A stretch of DNA of 64,000 nt. It comes from Mycoplasmopsis glycophila (GTDB lineage Bacteria > Bacillota_I > Bacilli_A > Mycoplasmatales > Metamycoplasmataceae). Positions 20,749 to 34,159 of this stretch are shown piece by piece. Made by a program: the position numbers and the translations under genes. The notes beneath the pieces were generated by a model, which made no database searches, was not told the origin of the DNA, and worked only from the letters and a program-made list of their open reading frames with translations. Each line of letters opens with the position of its first letter. Within the stretch, counting starts at the first letter, position 1. Location: positions 806,001-870,000 of the forward strand of contig NZ_LR215024.1 of NCBI RefSeq assembly GCF_900660605.1, read 5' to 3'.

Positions 20749-21417
20749 TTACCCCTTTTTATTAATTAGTTTTTTAAATTTTTTTCTTTCTTTGCTTGTT
20801 TTAGCTTGCATTGCTACAATTGTATTTTTAACATCTTGCTTATTAAATTTTTGAGTTCAATTCAGAGATTGCTTTCATAAAAAAAGTAATTTTTGATCGA
20901 GCTCTTCTGTTGTACTAAAAATTACATGATTAGGTTTTTCAGTAAGAGCAACTTCAGTTGATTCAGGTACAATAATTAGTGAAACTACAGGTATATTTCT
21001 TCCTAAAAATCTTTCAACATGTGTAATATGTCTTTCGTTTTGTAAAATAGGATTCGGGATTTTTTTAGATTTATTATGATTTAAAATAGTTAAATCTTTT
21101 TCATATCCATTACCTACCATTTTTCCAAAATAAGATTTGATTTCCACTATAACTATAAAACTATCATAAATTAAAATTCCATCCAGTTCAAAAACATTTC
21201 CATCATAATGATAAATTGCACCTTTTAGAAAAATAGCTTCATTTTTCTTGGCTAAAGTTTGTAATTGTTTAGTTACTTTTTCTTCAAAAATAAAACCAGT
21301 TTTGTTTTTCTCTTGTTTCTTCCTTTTCAAGCGGAAGTAAAGTCAAATTACTAAAGACACAAGTAAAACAAAGCCAATTAGACCAATAGTCACAAATGTT
21401 AAGGTTTTATGATCCAT
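20749..21417 (-). CDS. Membrane-anchored NERD-domain protein (nuclease-related)
   Basis: The 222-aa protein has one N-terminal membrane span (about residues 5-24) and a NERD domain (about 38-170) with GFIFEEKVTKQLQTLAK, the strand FELDGILIYDSFIVIVEIKS and a GNGYEKDL region; the D and ExK of 'ELDG...VEIKS' match the restriction-nuclease-like PD-(D/E)xK core of NERD. The tail is highly basic. The domain would face the cytosol if the N-terminus is outside. An ATG at 21423 is in frame, but the SD AAAGGA fits 21417 better (5-base spacing). The role is unknown; nucleic-acid processing is a guess from the family. It leads directly into tex. Confidence 0.85.
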
Positions 21418-21493
21418 ACTCATCCTTTCATTTTTAATCTTTTGATTGTTAGTTTTAATTATATTAGCATTATTATAAAAAGGTAAAAAGAAA

Positions 21494-21509
21494 GTTGGCT
21501 AATGCCAAC
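21494..21509 (-). terminator. Terminator of the 71-aa protein gene
   Basis: GTTGGC/GCCAAC with loop of 4 bases, followed on the minus strand by TTTCTTTTT, 27 bases past the stop. Confidence 0.7.
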
Positions 21510-21535
21510 TCATATGGTAAAAACTAAATAAAGCT

Positions 21536-21751
21536 CTAAACAACTTTTAATACAACTTCTTTAGATGCTTTCTTTCCTTCCAAGTTATTTCTTTCGACGT
21601 GAATGATTTCAATTTTTTCATTCCCTTGAGTGTGTTCCCCACGTTTTTGCCCTCTTCTGAATCCTTTAATTAATCCTTCAAGATCTTCTAAAGAATTTGC
21701 TTGAGCAATAATTTCTCCGTGTGATAACAATCTTGCTTTGTATTTGTACAT
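21536..21751 (-). CDS. Conserved hypothetical small protein (71 aa)
   Basis: The protein begins MYKYKARLLSHGEIIAQANS, has a central segment KGFRRGQKRGEHTQGNEKIE and ends VVLKVV. No membrane span or signal is present; it looks like a small mixed alpha/beta, basic cytosolic protein. The spacing of charged residues recalls conserved small proteins of mycoplasmas with a 'GFRR..QK...HT..NEK.EIIHV' core, but I cannot attach a function. SD GGAGGG lies upstream. It is monocistronic, with its own terminator at 21494-21509, and divergent from the metalloprotease lipoprotein. Confidence 0.8.
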   Translation of the reverse strand: MYKYKARLLSHGEIIAQANSLEDLEGLIKGFRRGQKRGEHTQGNEKIEIIHVERNNLEGKKASKEVVLKVV

Positions 21752-21856
21752 AAGCCCTCCATTATTTAAATAACTTTTAAATATTTTCTTAGTTAAAAAA
21801 ACTAGTGTTAAACTTAGAAGTTTTATTTTTTAGAAAATACCTTTTATATAAAAATA

Positions 21857-21885
21857 CTGAGAAAATCTCAGGTAGAAAGATCTAC
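21857..21885. other. Two adjacent short hairpins in the divergent intergenic region
   Basis: CTGAGA-AAA-TCTCAG is followed directly by GTAGA-AAGA-TCTAC. They lie between the divergent genes at 21751 (-) and 21949 (+), upstream of the promoter at 21908. They could be a protein-binding site or part of a leader from an upstream start. Confidence 0.45.
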
Positions 21886-21907
21886 AAATTAATTTTACTA
21901 TAATATC

Positions 21908-21937
21908 TTAACAGACACTAAAAGTTAAGTATATAAT
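21908..21937 (+). promoter_or_regulatory. Promoter of the metalloprotease lipoprotein operon
   Basis: TTAACA-N18-TATAAT ends 11 bases before the ATG, giving a very short leader. Another TATAAT occurs at 21899-21904, possibly a tandem start. Confidence 0.55.
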
Positions 21938-21948
21938 TAAAAATAACT

Positions 21949-23700
21949 ATGAAAAAAAATATAAAGAGACGGTTTCTTTTTGGTTCTTTTTTAACAAGTT
22001 TAAGCTTTCCAATTTTTCTTGCTGGTTCATGTAGCGCAAAATCAGTCCCAGTTAATTTAGAAACTTTAACTTATTCTTCAGTTTTAGAAACTTCTGAACA
22101 AGCAGATAAGTTTTTGCACAAAATTAATGAAAGCGAGTTTTTAAGCCTTGATGCTAGTGCTGTAGATCAAATTAACCTTACTAGTGAAGCTTTTAAAACA
22201 ACCCAAGAAGAAGATGGAAAAATCTATTTAGAGTACATTGATCCATACACAAAAATTAAATTTAGAGAGTATCCATTAGACATTACAAACAATAATGCTA
22301 CTTTTTTATTAGGAAAAGAAGGGTTAGTAATTTTAGCTAATGAATTCAAGCGTAAAATACCTTTTTCAACCGAAGTTTTTGATCTTGATTCAATTAATAT
22401 TAACTTAAAGGACTTTAATCAAGAAGATTTACATGGTGCTTATAGCGACAAAAATAAAGCGATTTATCTTTTTATGGAAGTAGCTAAATCGCAAAAAATG
22501 TTAGCAGAGCAAATTATCGCTGTTTTAATGCCTTCTTTGTTTCATGAATATATTCATCACGTTGCCACATCTTATTTTTCTAATTTTGATTACTATCATG
22601 CTGATAAAAATTTAACTTTAAGTTCAAATTACACTTTTAATAAGCAATTTATTGATCAATTTGTCAAATTACTAAACCCTACTATTAAGAATCCTGAAAA
22701 AAATAATTCTTTAAATGATTTAATTCAGTTTGCAAATTTTGATCAAAACGAAGATAAGATCCGTTCTGTGTACTCTTTTAGTAAGATTATGACAGCTTTT
22801 GTCAATAAAAGAAAAATTAAATATCTTTATTCTTATGAAGAGATGATAGCAAGAGAATATACTAAATATGCATTCGAAAATTACTTTAATAAAACTGATA
22901 AGCTCGAATATAATGGTGTTAAAGCTTCATTTGAAGGTTTAACAGCAAACGGAAAGTTAAATTATTATTCATACTTATTTGATTGATCACGAACACTTTT
23001 ATTTAAAAATAATGATGATATTTTAAAAGATTGAAGTTTAATTGAACCTATTTTCTTTAATGATTTATTTAAATTTAATTATGAGCAAAAATTTTATAAT
23101 TTATTTTTAGAATATATTGGTTACGGCAAATCAATTAGTCAAATTTGTTACGAAAATAACTGAAAATACATTTTTGAGCAAAAAGAAAGAAAAAGTGACC
23201 AAATTTGACTTGATGATACAAAATTTGCTAACATCAAAATAACTGGTTATTTAGAAAACAACGAATATACAGGAATAGCTTTTTGAGACAAACAAAATGA
23301 GCAAATTATCAAGGCAGCCACAATTCACTACATGCCTGCATTTAATTTCTTCGGAAGAAAAACTTATGACCAAGGAGCAAGATTAAGTAATCAAACAGCT
23401 AGAACAGAGCAAATTGATCAAAGACTTTATCCAGGATATCATTATGTGCCTTATTACACAGATTTTATCAATGTAGAAAAACTACCAAACAATCTTGCTT
23501 TATATTTTTATAAAGATCTAAATAATGATGGGCAAGTCTCATTGGATGAAATTTTATTTGACAACAAACTTACAATTCCACCTTATTCATTGATTAATTT
23601 AAAAGGTAATTTAAGTTATCAAGACATAGATAAGGTAACTATTTATCAAAATGCACAAAATGAGATCATACTACACAAAATTAACAAAACAGGAGAATAA
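21949..23700 (+). CDS. Lipoprotein zinc metalloprotease, MYPU_1760-like
   Basis: The 583-aa protein has a signal peptide and lipobox LAGSC (Cys near residue 28). HEYIHHV at residues 199-205 is the HExxH zincin core: His199, Glu200, His203. Length and context fit the mycoplasma MYPU_1760 metalloprotease family. A loop DLNNDGQVSLDE at residues 523-534 has the residues of an EF-hand/dockerin calcium loop (D, N, D, G, S and E positions). It is expected on the outer surface. Multiple UGA codons read as Trp. The ATG is 11 bases from the -10 box. The next gene starts 2 bases after its stop. Confidence 0.85.
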
Positions 23701-23702
23701 TA

Positions 23703-24377
23703 ATGGAATGAGACTTTAGCGAACTAAAAGTAGGAAAAATAATTAATGTCCAAGCATACAAACATAATGGATTTTTATATCGTCAATGAAATGGTGCTAA
23801 AGTTATTTTTCACAATAAAAGACATATAGTACTTTTTCTCAAAGGTACAAGGGTGACAGAAAGCCAAAAAGAATCATCTGGCTGAAAGTATACCGAAAGT
23901 GCTTTATGATTTTTACCTAAAAATAATTATTACAATGCAATTGTCCTATTTAAGAAAAATATTGGTAACTACTATTACATAAATATGGCTTCAAAACCTA
24001 TTTTTGAAGATAATACAATCAAATTTATTGATTATGACCTTGATATTAAGTGCTATCCTCAAAAAGAATTACAAGTTGTTGATCGTGAAGAATTTACAAA
24101 CAATGCTTACTTAATGAAATATCCTGAAAAGCTTAAAAAAATTATCTTTCAAGAACTTAATGAAGTAATTTCGATTTATAATAATTATGAATACTTTTTT
24201 AATAACTCAATAATTGAATATTATCTTGGCATAGCTTCAAAAGATAAATTAATTAGTGAAAAAACACTTGAGAACTTCATTGCTTGAGGTAATAAAAAAA
24301 TCTTTTTAGAAGAAAGAGAAATTTTTAATCAATTTTCAAAAAATACAAATAAGAAAAAATGAAAAAATAAAATTTAG
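23703..24377 (+). CDS. DUF402/Ntdp-like nucleoside tri/diphosphatase
   Basis: The 224-aa product matches the S. aureus Ntdp type of DUF402 protein: N-terminal VGKIINVQAYKHNGFLYRQW, then GWKYTESALWFLPKNNYYN, and the most conserved region FIDYDLDIKCYPQKELQVVD. Ntdp hydrolyses nucleoside tri- and diphosphates using metal ions; the acidic cluster in IDYDLDIK is part of the site. It is cytosolic, with no signal peptide. The start is 2 bases past the metalloprotease stop, so translation may be coupled. Six UGA codons read as Trp. The extended C-terminus is lysine-rich. Confidence 0.85.
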
Positions 24378-24412
24378 TTCAATAAAATTAGAGAAAATAT
24401 TTTTGTTTTTGC

Positions 24413-24430
24413 AAAAAAAAAAAAAAAAAA
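24413..24430 (+). repeat. Poly(A) tract of 18 A upstream of the TM2 gene
   Basis: An uninterrupted run of 18 A ends 9 bases before the TATAAT -10 box of the next gene. Such runs are prone to slippage, and in other mycoplasmas they switch promoter strength. Confidence 0.75.
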
Positions 24431-24439
24431 GAATTCATT

Positions 24440-24445
24440 TATAAT
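24440..24445 (+). promoter_or_regulatory. -10 box of the TM2 gene
   Basis: TATAAT stands 35 bases before the ATG. The upstream poly(A) run covers the place where a -35 box would lie. Confidence 0.55.
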
Positions 24446-24479
24446 TAAAAAAGAAGATTGAAAAGGAAGGTAAAATAAA

Positions 24480-24764
24480 ATGAATACTGAACAAAATAAC
24501 CAATATCAAAATGAGCAAAGCGAATTTAACCATGTTTTTGTTCGTAAGCCTAGAAGTTCTAAAAGTAGACTTGTTCTTGTTCTTTTAAGTTTCTTTTTAG
24601 GAGGGCTTGGAGTAGACAGATTTTACGCTGGAAGAATAGGATTAGGACTTGCTAAATTATTTTTCGGTTGAATGACATTAGGAATTTGAGCGCTTGTGGA
24701 TCTTATTTTAGCTATTTGCGGTCAACAAAAAGATAGCGACGGATTAAGAATTACAGAGTGATAA
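24480..24764 (+). CDS. TM2 domain-containing membrane protein
   Basis: The 94-aa protein has a polar Asn/Gln-rich N-terminus (residues 1-25) and a TM2 domain with two membrane segments: LVLVLLSFFLGGLGVDRFYA, the GxxGxHRFYxG-like turn seen as GGLGVDRFYAGRIGLGLAKL, then WMTLGIWALVDLILAICG. TM2 proteins are of unclear function. The last two codons before the TAA are UGA (Trp). An SD-like AAGGAAGG precedes the ATG by 9 bases. It stands alone between a poly(A) tract promoter and the terminator at 24848-24878. Confidence 0.9.
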
Positions 24765-24847
24765 TTAAACATAAATGTAATTTTACACTTAAAAAATCTT
24801 TTTAATAAAGATCAAATATAAAATAAAAACATTTCAAAAAAACAATC

Positions 24848-24878
24848 AAAAAAACACCTCAAAAGTAGGTGTTTTTTT
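24848..24878. terminator. Bidirectional terminator
   Basis: AAAACACCT/AGGTGTTTT with extended A and T runs on both sides closes the TM2 gene and the convergent gene at 24932-26458. Confidence 0.85.
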
Positions 24879-24931
24879 GATTAAACAAAAGGTAAAATTT
24901 AGTTTATTATAAAAATTCGTCTTTTGTTTCA

Positions 24932-26458
24932 TTAGTTGTCATTTAATAGTTTATTGTGTTTTTCTTCTAAAAAGACACATTCAAAGTTATCATCTTGTTC
25001 AATAAGCTTTTCTAGTCTTTTCACAAAAAGCGAATCTTTTTGAGACTCTGAAATTATAAAATTGAATTCTAGAGCATTTTGATTTTTAAAGAGTGTATGT
25101 TCTTTATTTGTTGAAATGATTTCATAATATGACTTGAATAAATAAATTTCATGAAGCATATCAGGATTTAAATCCATGTCACTAAAATCAAAAACAATTT
25201 TTCAAACAGAAAAAATGTTCTTATTTTTGTGTAATTCATCTAGTGAATCCTGTTTTTGTTCTTTATTTTTTTCACTAATTAACTCTCAAGTTGCATCAAA
25301 AATGTCAATCATCGCAAAGTAATGAGGACTTTTTTGCCCTAATGATTTATATTCAACATTTGAACTAAAATTATATGAACGAATATATTGACGATTAAGA
25401 ATGTAAAGAATAAGCAAAATAATACCTGAAATTACCAAAATACAAAGGAGTGCAAATCCAATGTAAATGAGTTTTTCTTTTGAAAGAGTTTCATTTCAAA
25501 TTGATAACCCTTGAAAGACTTCAAAAAATAAAGTTGAGAGCACAAAACAGATCGCAAAAATAACTAAAAAACGGTTGTTTCAACTTGTAATCATTCTTAC
25601 TTTTTTTCATGTCTTTTTAAATTGACTATTCTCAACTTTAAAGGTTTCTTTAATTTCATCAAAGAAATTTGATGAATAAATTTGAATTGTTACTAAATCC
25701 ATCTCTTTGCGGCGGGTTTTTTGTCTGATTTTTTCCTTTATTTCTTTGATTTTTTCTTTATTGCTAGTTTTGCTTTTCGAAATTTGAAGTAATTCACGAT
25801 AAATTGCATAAACATCTTTACTTGGAAGTGCTATGAAATCTTTTTTAAGATCTATTTTAGAGATAATTAAATTTTTCGGAATTCTTAAGAATAAGTCTAA
25901 TTTATAGCACTCTTTTAGGCTTTCAAAAATCTCATTTGTTAATTCAGATTTTTCATAAGTTTCAAATCATGATGCTTCAAAATTATTATCTACAATTAAA
26001 AGATTTGTACTAACTAAATAATCCATAAAGTCTTTTTGGTCATATTTAGTTTTTAAATAACCTTTTGGAGAGAGATTCTTTTGCATTAGGTTAATAATAA
26101 CTTGGTCATCTAAATCAATTTCGCTGACATTTTTATCATAATCAATCTTATTGTCATTAAGAAGACTAATTAAACGCGAATAGTATTTTTTGATAGTATC
26201 ATCATAATCAAAAAAGAGTGATTTAAGATCCTTACCTTGATCAAATACATACCTAACAATTCCTTTTTGATTATCTTTGTTTGTATGTGTTGGATAATAA
26301 AAATAAAGCAAGAAAAGCTTGCAAAGAAAAGTTCTTGTTGCTTTGCTTATTTTTTTCTTATATAAATTATCGTAAAGTTCATCAATTTTGATAATTAAAT
26401 CATTTGCCGAGATTTTAATATCTTCAAATTCTGTTTTATTCTCTTGATTTATTTGCAT
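24932..26458 (-). CDS. Hypothetical membrane protein (508 aa)
   Basis: Residues 1-165 are a charged helical domain (INQENKTEFEDIKIS at the start), followed by more charged helix to about residue 285. Two closely spaced membrane segments follow (about 298-315 and 325-350, with LIYIGFALLCILVISGIILL), then a cytosolic-type C-terminal domain to LNDN. There is no signal peptide, so both large parts are likely intracellular. I do not recognise the family. An in-frame TTG exists at 26467, but the ATG at 26458 is preferred because a TATAAT is only 10 bases upstream, making a leaderless transcript likely. Several UGA codons read as Trp. Confidence 0.75.
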
Positions 26459-26467
26459 ATTACTCAA

Positions 26468-26473
26468 ATTATA
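26468..26473 (-). promoter_or_regulatory. -10 box of the 508-aa protein gene (leaderless)
   Basis: The minus strand reads TATAAT, 10 bases before the ATG; the third gene here with this arrangement, after hrcA and the ABC exporter. Confidence 0.45.
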
Positions 26474-26522
26474 ACAAACTTAAAAAGTATAAGAAAAAAT
26501 AGCGTCTCCGCTATTTCCTCAA

Positions 26523-27611
26523 TTATTTATATGAAATTGAATCGTATTTTTCGTTTGAAAATGATTTTAAAAATTCTGTTAAAAGATCAATTGCAGCTTG
26601 AATATCAACTAATGAACATAATCCAATTGGACTGTGTAAATATCTTTGTGGTAAAGAAATTGTAGTAACACTTGCTCCACCAGGCGCAAATTGAAGTTCA
26701 GCAGCATCTGTTCCTCCGCCACCAGCTACATATTTATAAGCAGGAATTTCTTTTTCTTTTGAAATGTTCATTAAAAGATCAACTAATTTTGGATCAGGTA
26801 ATGTTCCACCGTCTTTAACTAAAATGCTTACACCTTTTCCTAAAGAAGGAGTTCCTGGTTTTGCTCCGGTTGTATCATGTGCAGCACCTGTATCAAGTGC
26901 AAAAGCAACATCTGGATTTAAAATCGCAACTGAAGTTTTAGCACCTCTTGTTCCAACTTCTTCTTGCACTGTTCCGACAAAGTAAACATCGCAAGGTAAA
27001 TCTAAATTTTCAACATTTTTAGCAATCGCTTCTAATGATGTAACTCCAGCACGGTTGTCCATTGCTTTTCCACCAATAATGTTGTTAGCAAAATGAACTG
27101 TTTCACCTGTCATGAAAATTTTGTCGCCAATTTCAATCCCCGCTTCTTCAACTTCTTTTCTAGAAACAAATCCTAAATCAACGAATAACTCGTCAGCTGT
27201 AATTGCTTTAGATACTTTTTCACGTTCTAAAATGTGAATTGAAGTATGTCCAAATACACCTTCATATCTTTTTCCTAATTTAGCCGAAACTACAATAGCT
27301 TTTGTTCCAATTACAACTGTTGGTCAAACTCCACCAATTGTAGTAACTAAAATGTTCCCGTTATCTTTAATTTCTCTTACCATGTACCCAACTTCATCCA
27401 TGTGTGCTGCAATCATAACTTTTGGAGCGTTAGGGTGTTTTGATTTTTTGTAGAAAATTACTGAACCTAATTTATCTCTCGAAACTTCAAAAGCACCTGA
27501 ATTTAAGCTGCTTTTTAATTCTTCTACAACAGGTTCTTCAAAACGAGAGATAGCTTCAATTGACATATATTTAGCTAGTCTACCTGCTAATTTTTCATAT
27601 TTTTTATCCAT
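26523..27611 (-). CDS. M42 family metallopeptidase (glutamyl/aminopeptidase type)
   Basis: The 362-aa enzyme shows the M42 co-catalytic metal sites in order: AAHMDEVG (His/Asp), the bridging MDNRAG, the catalytic VQEEVGTRGA (double Glu), ALDTG and the C-terminal His in RYLHSPIG. M42 enzymes are large dodecameric cytosolic aminopeptidases that trim peptides. It could act on peptides brought in by Opp. One UGA reads as Trp around residue 96. SD AAGGAG is 8 bases before the ATG. tRNA-Leu lies 120 bases upstream on the same strand. Confidence 0.95.
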
Positions 27612-27731
27612 TTTTTTCTCCTTTTTCGAAATATTGAATTTAATACATATATTTTAGTTTTTTTTAGAAAAAATTTATCTATTAAATTCAAAAAAAAGTA
27701 ATAAAAAACTTGCGTTAGCAAGTCAAAGATT

Positions 27732-27815
27732 TGGTGCCTCAGACAGGACTTGAACCTGCACGGATTGCTCCAGCGGATTTTGAGTCCGCAGCGTCTACCA
27801 TTCCACCACTGAGGC
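27732..27815 (-). tRNA. tRNA-Leu (CAA)
   Basis: The 84-nt gene has acceptor arm GCCTCAG/CTGAGGC and anticodon stem GCGGA/TCCGC with loop CTCAAAA, that is anticodon CAA. It has a T arm of CAGGTTCAAGTCCTG type and the long variable arm of leucine tRNAs. CCA is encoded. It decodes UUG. Confidence 0.93.
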
Positions 27816-27830
27816 AAGTGTATTAATATA

Positions 27831-27836
27831 ATTATA
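27831..27836 (-). promoter_or_regulatory. -10 box of tRNA-Leu
   Basis: The minus strand reads TATAAT 15 bases before the mature tRNA 5' end. The -35 region is weak. Confidence 0.6.
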
Positions 27837-27915
27837 ATACAATTTGACTGAAATTATTGATTTTTAGATTGATTGAACATCTGCCGTTATTAATAAAGAT
27901 GATTGAAATAAAAAA

Positions 27916-27937
27916 ACACAAGCCAAAAAGCTTGTGT
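27916..27937 (-). terminator. Terminator of the dUTPase-DUF4256 operon
   Basis: ACACAAGC/GCTTGTGT stem with a 6-base loop; the minus strand then has seven T. Confidence 0.85.
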
Positions 27938-27945
27938 AGGATGAA

Positions 27946-28476
27946 TTAAAGGTAAATAGCTTTCTTAAGTCTAAACGAACGGTTTGCATAATAAGAATCA
28001 GGCCCATTATGGTAAATAAAGGTTCGTGAGCTCTTTCGATCTCCAAAAAGTGCAATACCTGCATCTAAAAGATGAAATGGCGTTTTAAGTCAAACAGAAG
28101 TAGTTAAATCAAGTTCGAAATAATTTTGTAAAGCTTCATATTCAAATTCATCAAGTAAATCAGCACCAACGCTCTGTGCTATTTCGTAAGCACTATTTGC
28201 AGGCTGGAATTTCTTACGTTTTAATCTAAAATGTTCATTGTAGCAAACTGATGTTCGTTCTTTTTTAGGCTTTAAAAAAGTGTCTACAAATAAATAATGA
28301 TCGTTAAATGGAATAAGGTTAATCTCTCCGCCAATTTCTTCCATTTTTCAAAGTGTTTCGAAAATTTTTTCATCCTGCTCGATTTGAGTTTTGATTTGTG
28401 CTCAAATATCAAGTTCGACAATTTGTTTAGATAAAATTCTTGTTTCTAAAAGTGTAATAAATTCAGCTTTATTCAT
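27946..28476 (-). CDS. DUF4256 family protein
   Basis: The 176-aa protein has the conserved ingredients of DUF4256: GGEINLIPF near the middle start, KERTSVCYNEHFRLKRKK, the TPFHLLDAGIALFGDRK segment, and the C-terminal FIYHNGPDSYYANRSFR. The function of this family is not established. No signal or membrane span is present. It starts 2 bases after the dUTPase stop, so the two are co-transcribed. Three UGA codons read as Trp. Confidence 0.88.
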
Positions 28477-28478
28477 GA

Positions 28479-28976
28479 TTAATAATTATTTTTTAACCTT
28501 TGATAGTTTTTTTGATTTTTGAAAAAATAAGCTTCAAAAAGATCGCCATAATCGTACCCGAGCATTACAAAGCTACCTAATGCAATTTCAAAAATATGTT
28601 TAATATGGTCGTGATTAATCTCTTGCATTAATTTTGCAATTGCTACAAAGAGCTCTTGAAATTGGACATTAATATCATTAGAAACAATTTTTGGTTCAAT
28701 ATAAGAATCAACTTTGTGTTCATATCCAAAAGTCACAAGAAAGTGTAGTAAGTCAGCAAATTCTTCCTTAATAGCGCTTTGATCAATGTTTTTATTCATT
28801 TTTCAATATTTAAAACTTTGTACTTCATTGACAAACTCACCAGCTTCCACTATAAGAGCAAGGTTCTTTTGGATTTCAATTTCTTTATGAGTTAAATTAG
28901 GATGATTGGTTTTTCTTTTAAGGTTAATTTTTTCATCTAATGCTTTTTGCATATCGAAAATCATTTGTAAATTCAT
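28479..28976 (-). CDS. Dimeric dUTP diphosphatase (all-alpha NTP-PPase type)
   Basis: The 165-aa helical protein has the metal-binding pattern of all-alpha dUTPases: EAGEFVNE in the first half and KEEFADLLHFLVTFGYE in the second (ExxE and ExxD). It would convert dUTP to dUMP plus PPi, keeping uracil out of DNA and feeding thymidylate. It is the short type found in Firmicutes and Mollicutes. One UGA reads as Trp just before the second motif. It is the first gene of a two-gene unit with DUF4256. Confidence 0.85.
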
Positions 28977-29017
28977 ATTATCAATTATATATAAGAAAAG
29001 ATTACAAAAGAATATAA

Positions 29018-29050
29018 AAAAATCAGATTTTTAAGTTTAATCTGATTTTT
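29018..29050. terminator. Bidirectional terminator
   Basis: AAAAATCAGATT/AATCTGATTTTT is a 12-bp perfect stem with a 9-base loop, 10 bases past the membrane-protein stop. Confidence 0.85.
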
Positions 29051-29060
29051 GTGTTTAATT

Positions 29061-29639
29061 TTAGTTATTTTCTTCTACTTTATTTTCTTCCTTTTGAGCT
29101 TCATTTTGTGGGTTTTGTGTTTTAATAACCAATTCTAATTTCTTATTAACTTTTGATGATACAATTAAACCACCAATTAAAACACCGCAAGCAACAAGAT
29201 TTAAAGACACGTTTTTTGTTAAACTTGCATTACTTACAACTGAAGATTGTGTTAATAAATTTAAAACTGCAGGTAATGATAAGATACCAAGTCCAACAAT
29301 TAAAAAAATAAAAGCCATTTTTGCTAATTGAATAAGTTCAGCGTTTTCTGTAACTGTTTTTCTGTATCAAATTTCAAATAAACTATTGATGTAAAGAATT
29401 ACATAAAAAATAAATACAACAAGTGCTACTAGATATGGTAAATAACACAATACCCCTTTAACAACCGCAAGTGCTGCTTTTCCAGTAGAAACAAATTCAA
29501 AAGCTGTTAAAAATGATAATACAAAAAATGATAGAAAAGAACAAAATACTAGAAGCGCAATTGCCACGATTCCTGAAATAATTACGTTTCTAAAGAGTTT
29601 TTGAGTTTTTGAGTAGAATTTAAGGTTTTGTTCGTTCAT
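29061..29639 (-). CDS. Hypothetical membrane protein with four predicted spans
   Basis: The 192-aa protein has hydrophobic segments at about residues 20-45, 58-85, 105-125 and 133-152, and a charged C-terminus (EAQKEENKVEENN). The ends appear to be cytosolic. No family is recognised. One UGA reads as Trp at residue 91. SD AAAGGAG precedes the ATG. It has its own -10 box and terminator, so it is likely monocistronic. Confidence 0.8.
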
Positions 29640-29672
29640 ACATCTCCTTTATAAGATTACACTTATGGAATA

Positions 29673-29678
29673 ATTATA
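29673..29678 (-). promoter_or_regulatory. -10 box of the four-span membrane protein gene
   Basis: The minus strand reads TATAAT 33 bases before the ATG. Confidence 0.5.
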
Positions 29679-29683
29679 TACAA

Positions 29684-29718
29684 AAAATCACTTCTCATCT
29701 ATGATAAGGAGTGATTTT
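29684..29718 (-). terminator. Terminator of the rpoB-rpoC operon
   Basis: AAAATCACT/AGTGATTTT stem, 7 bases past the rpoC stop, followed on the minus strand by six T. It overlaps the promoter region of the downstream gene. Confidence 0.8.
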
Positions 29719-29725
29719 TGAATTA

Positions 29726-34151
<4,426 letters not shown>

Positions 34152-34159
<8 letters not shown>

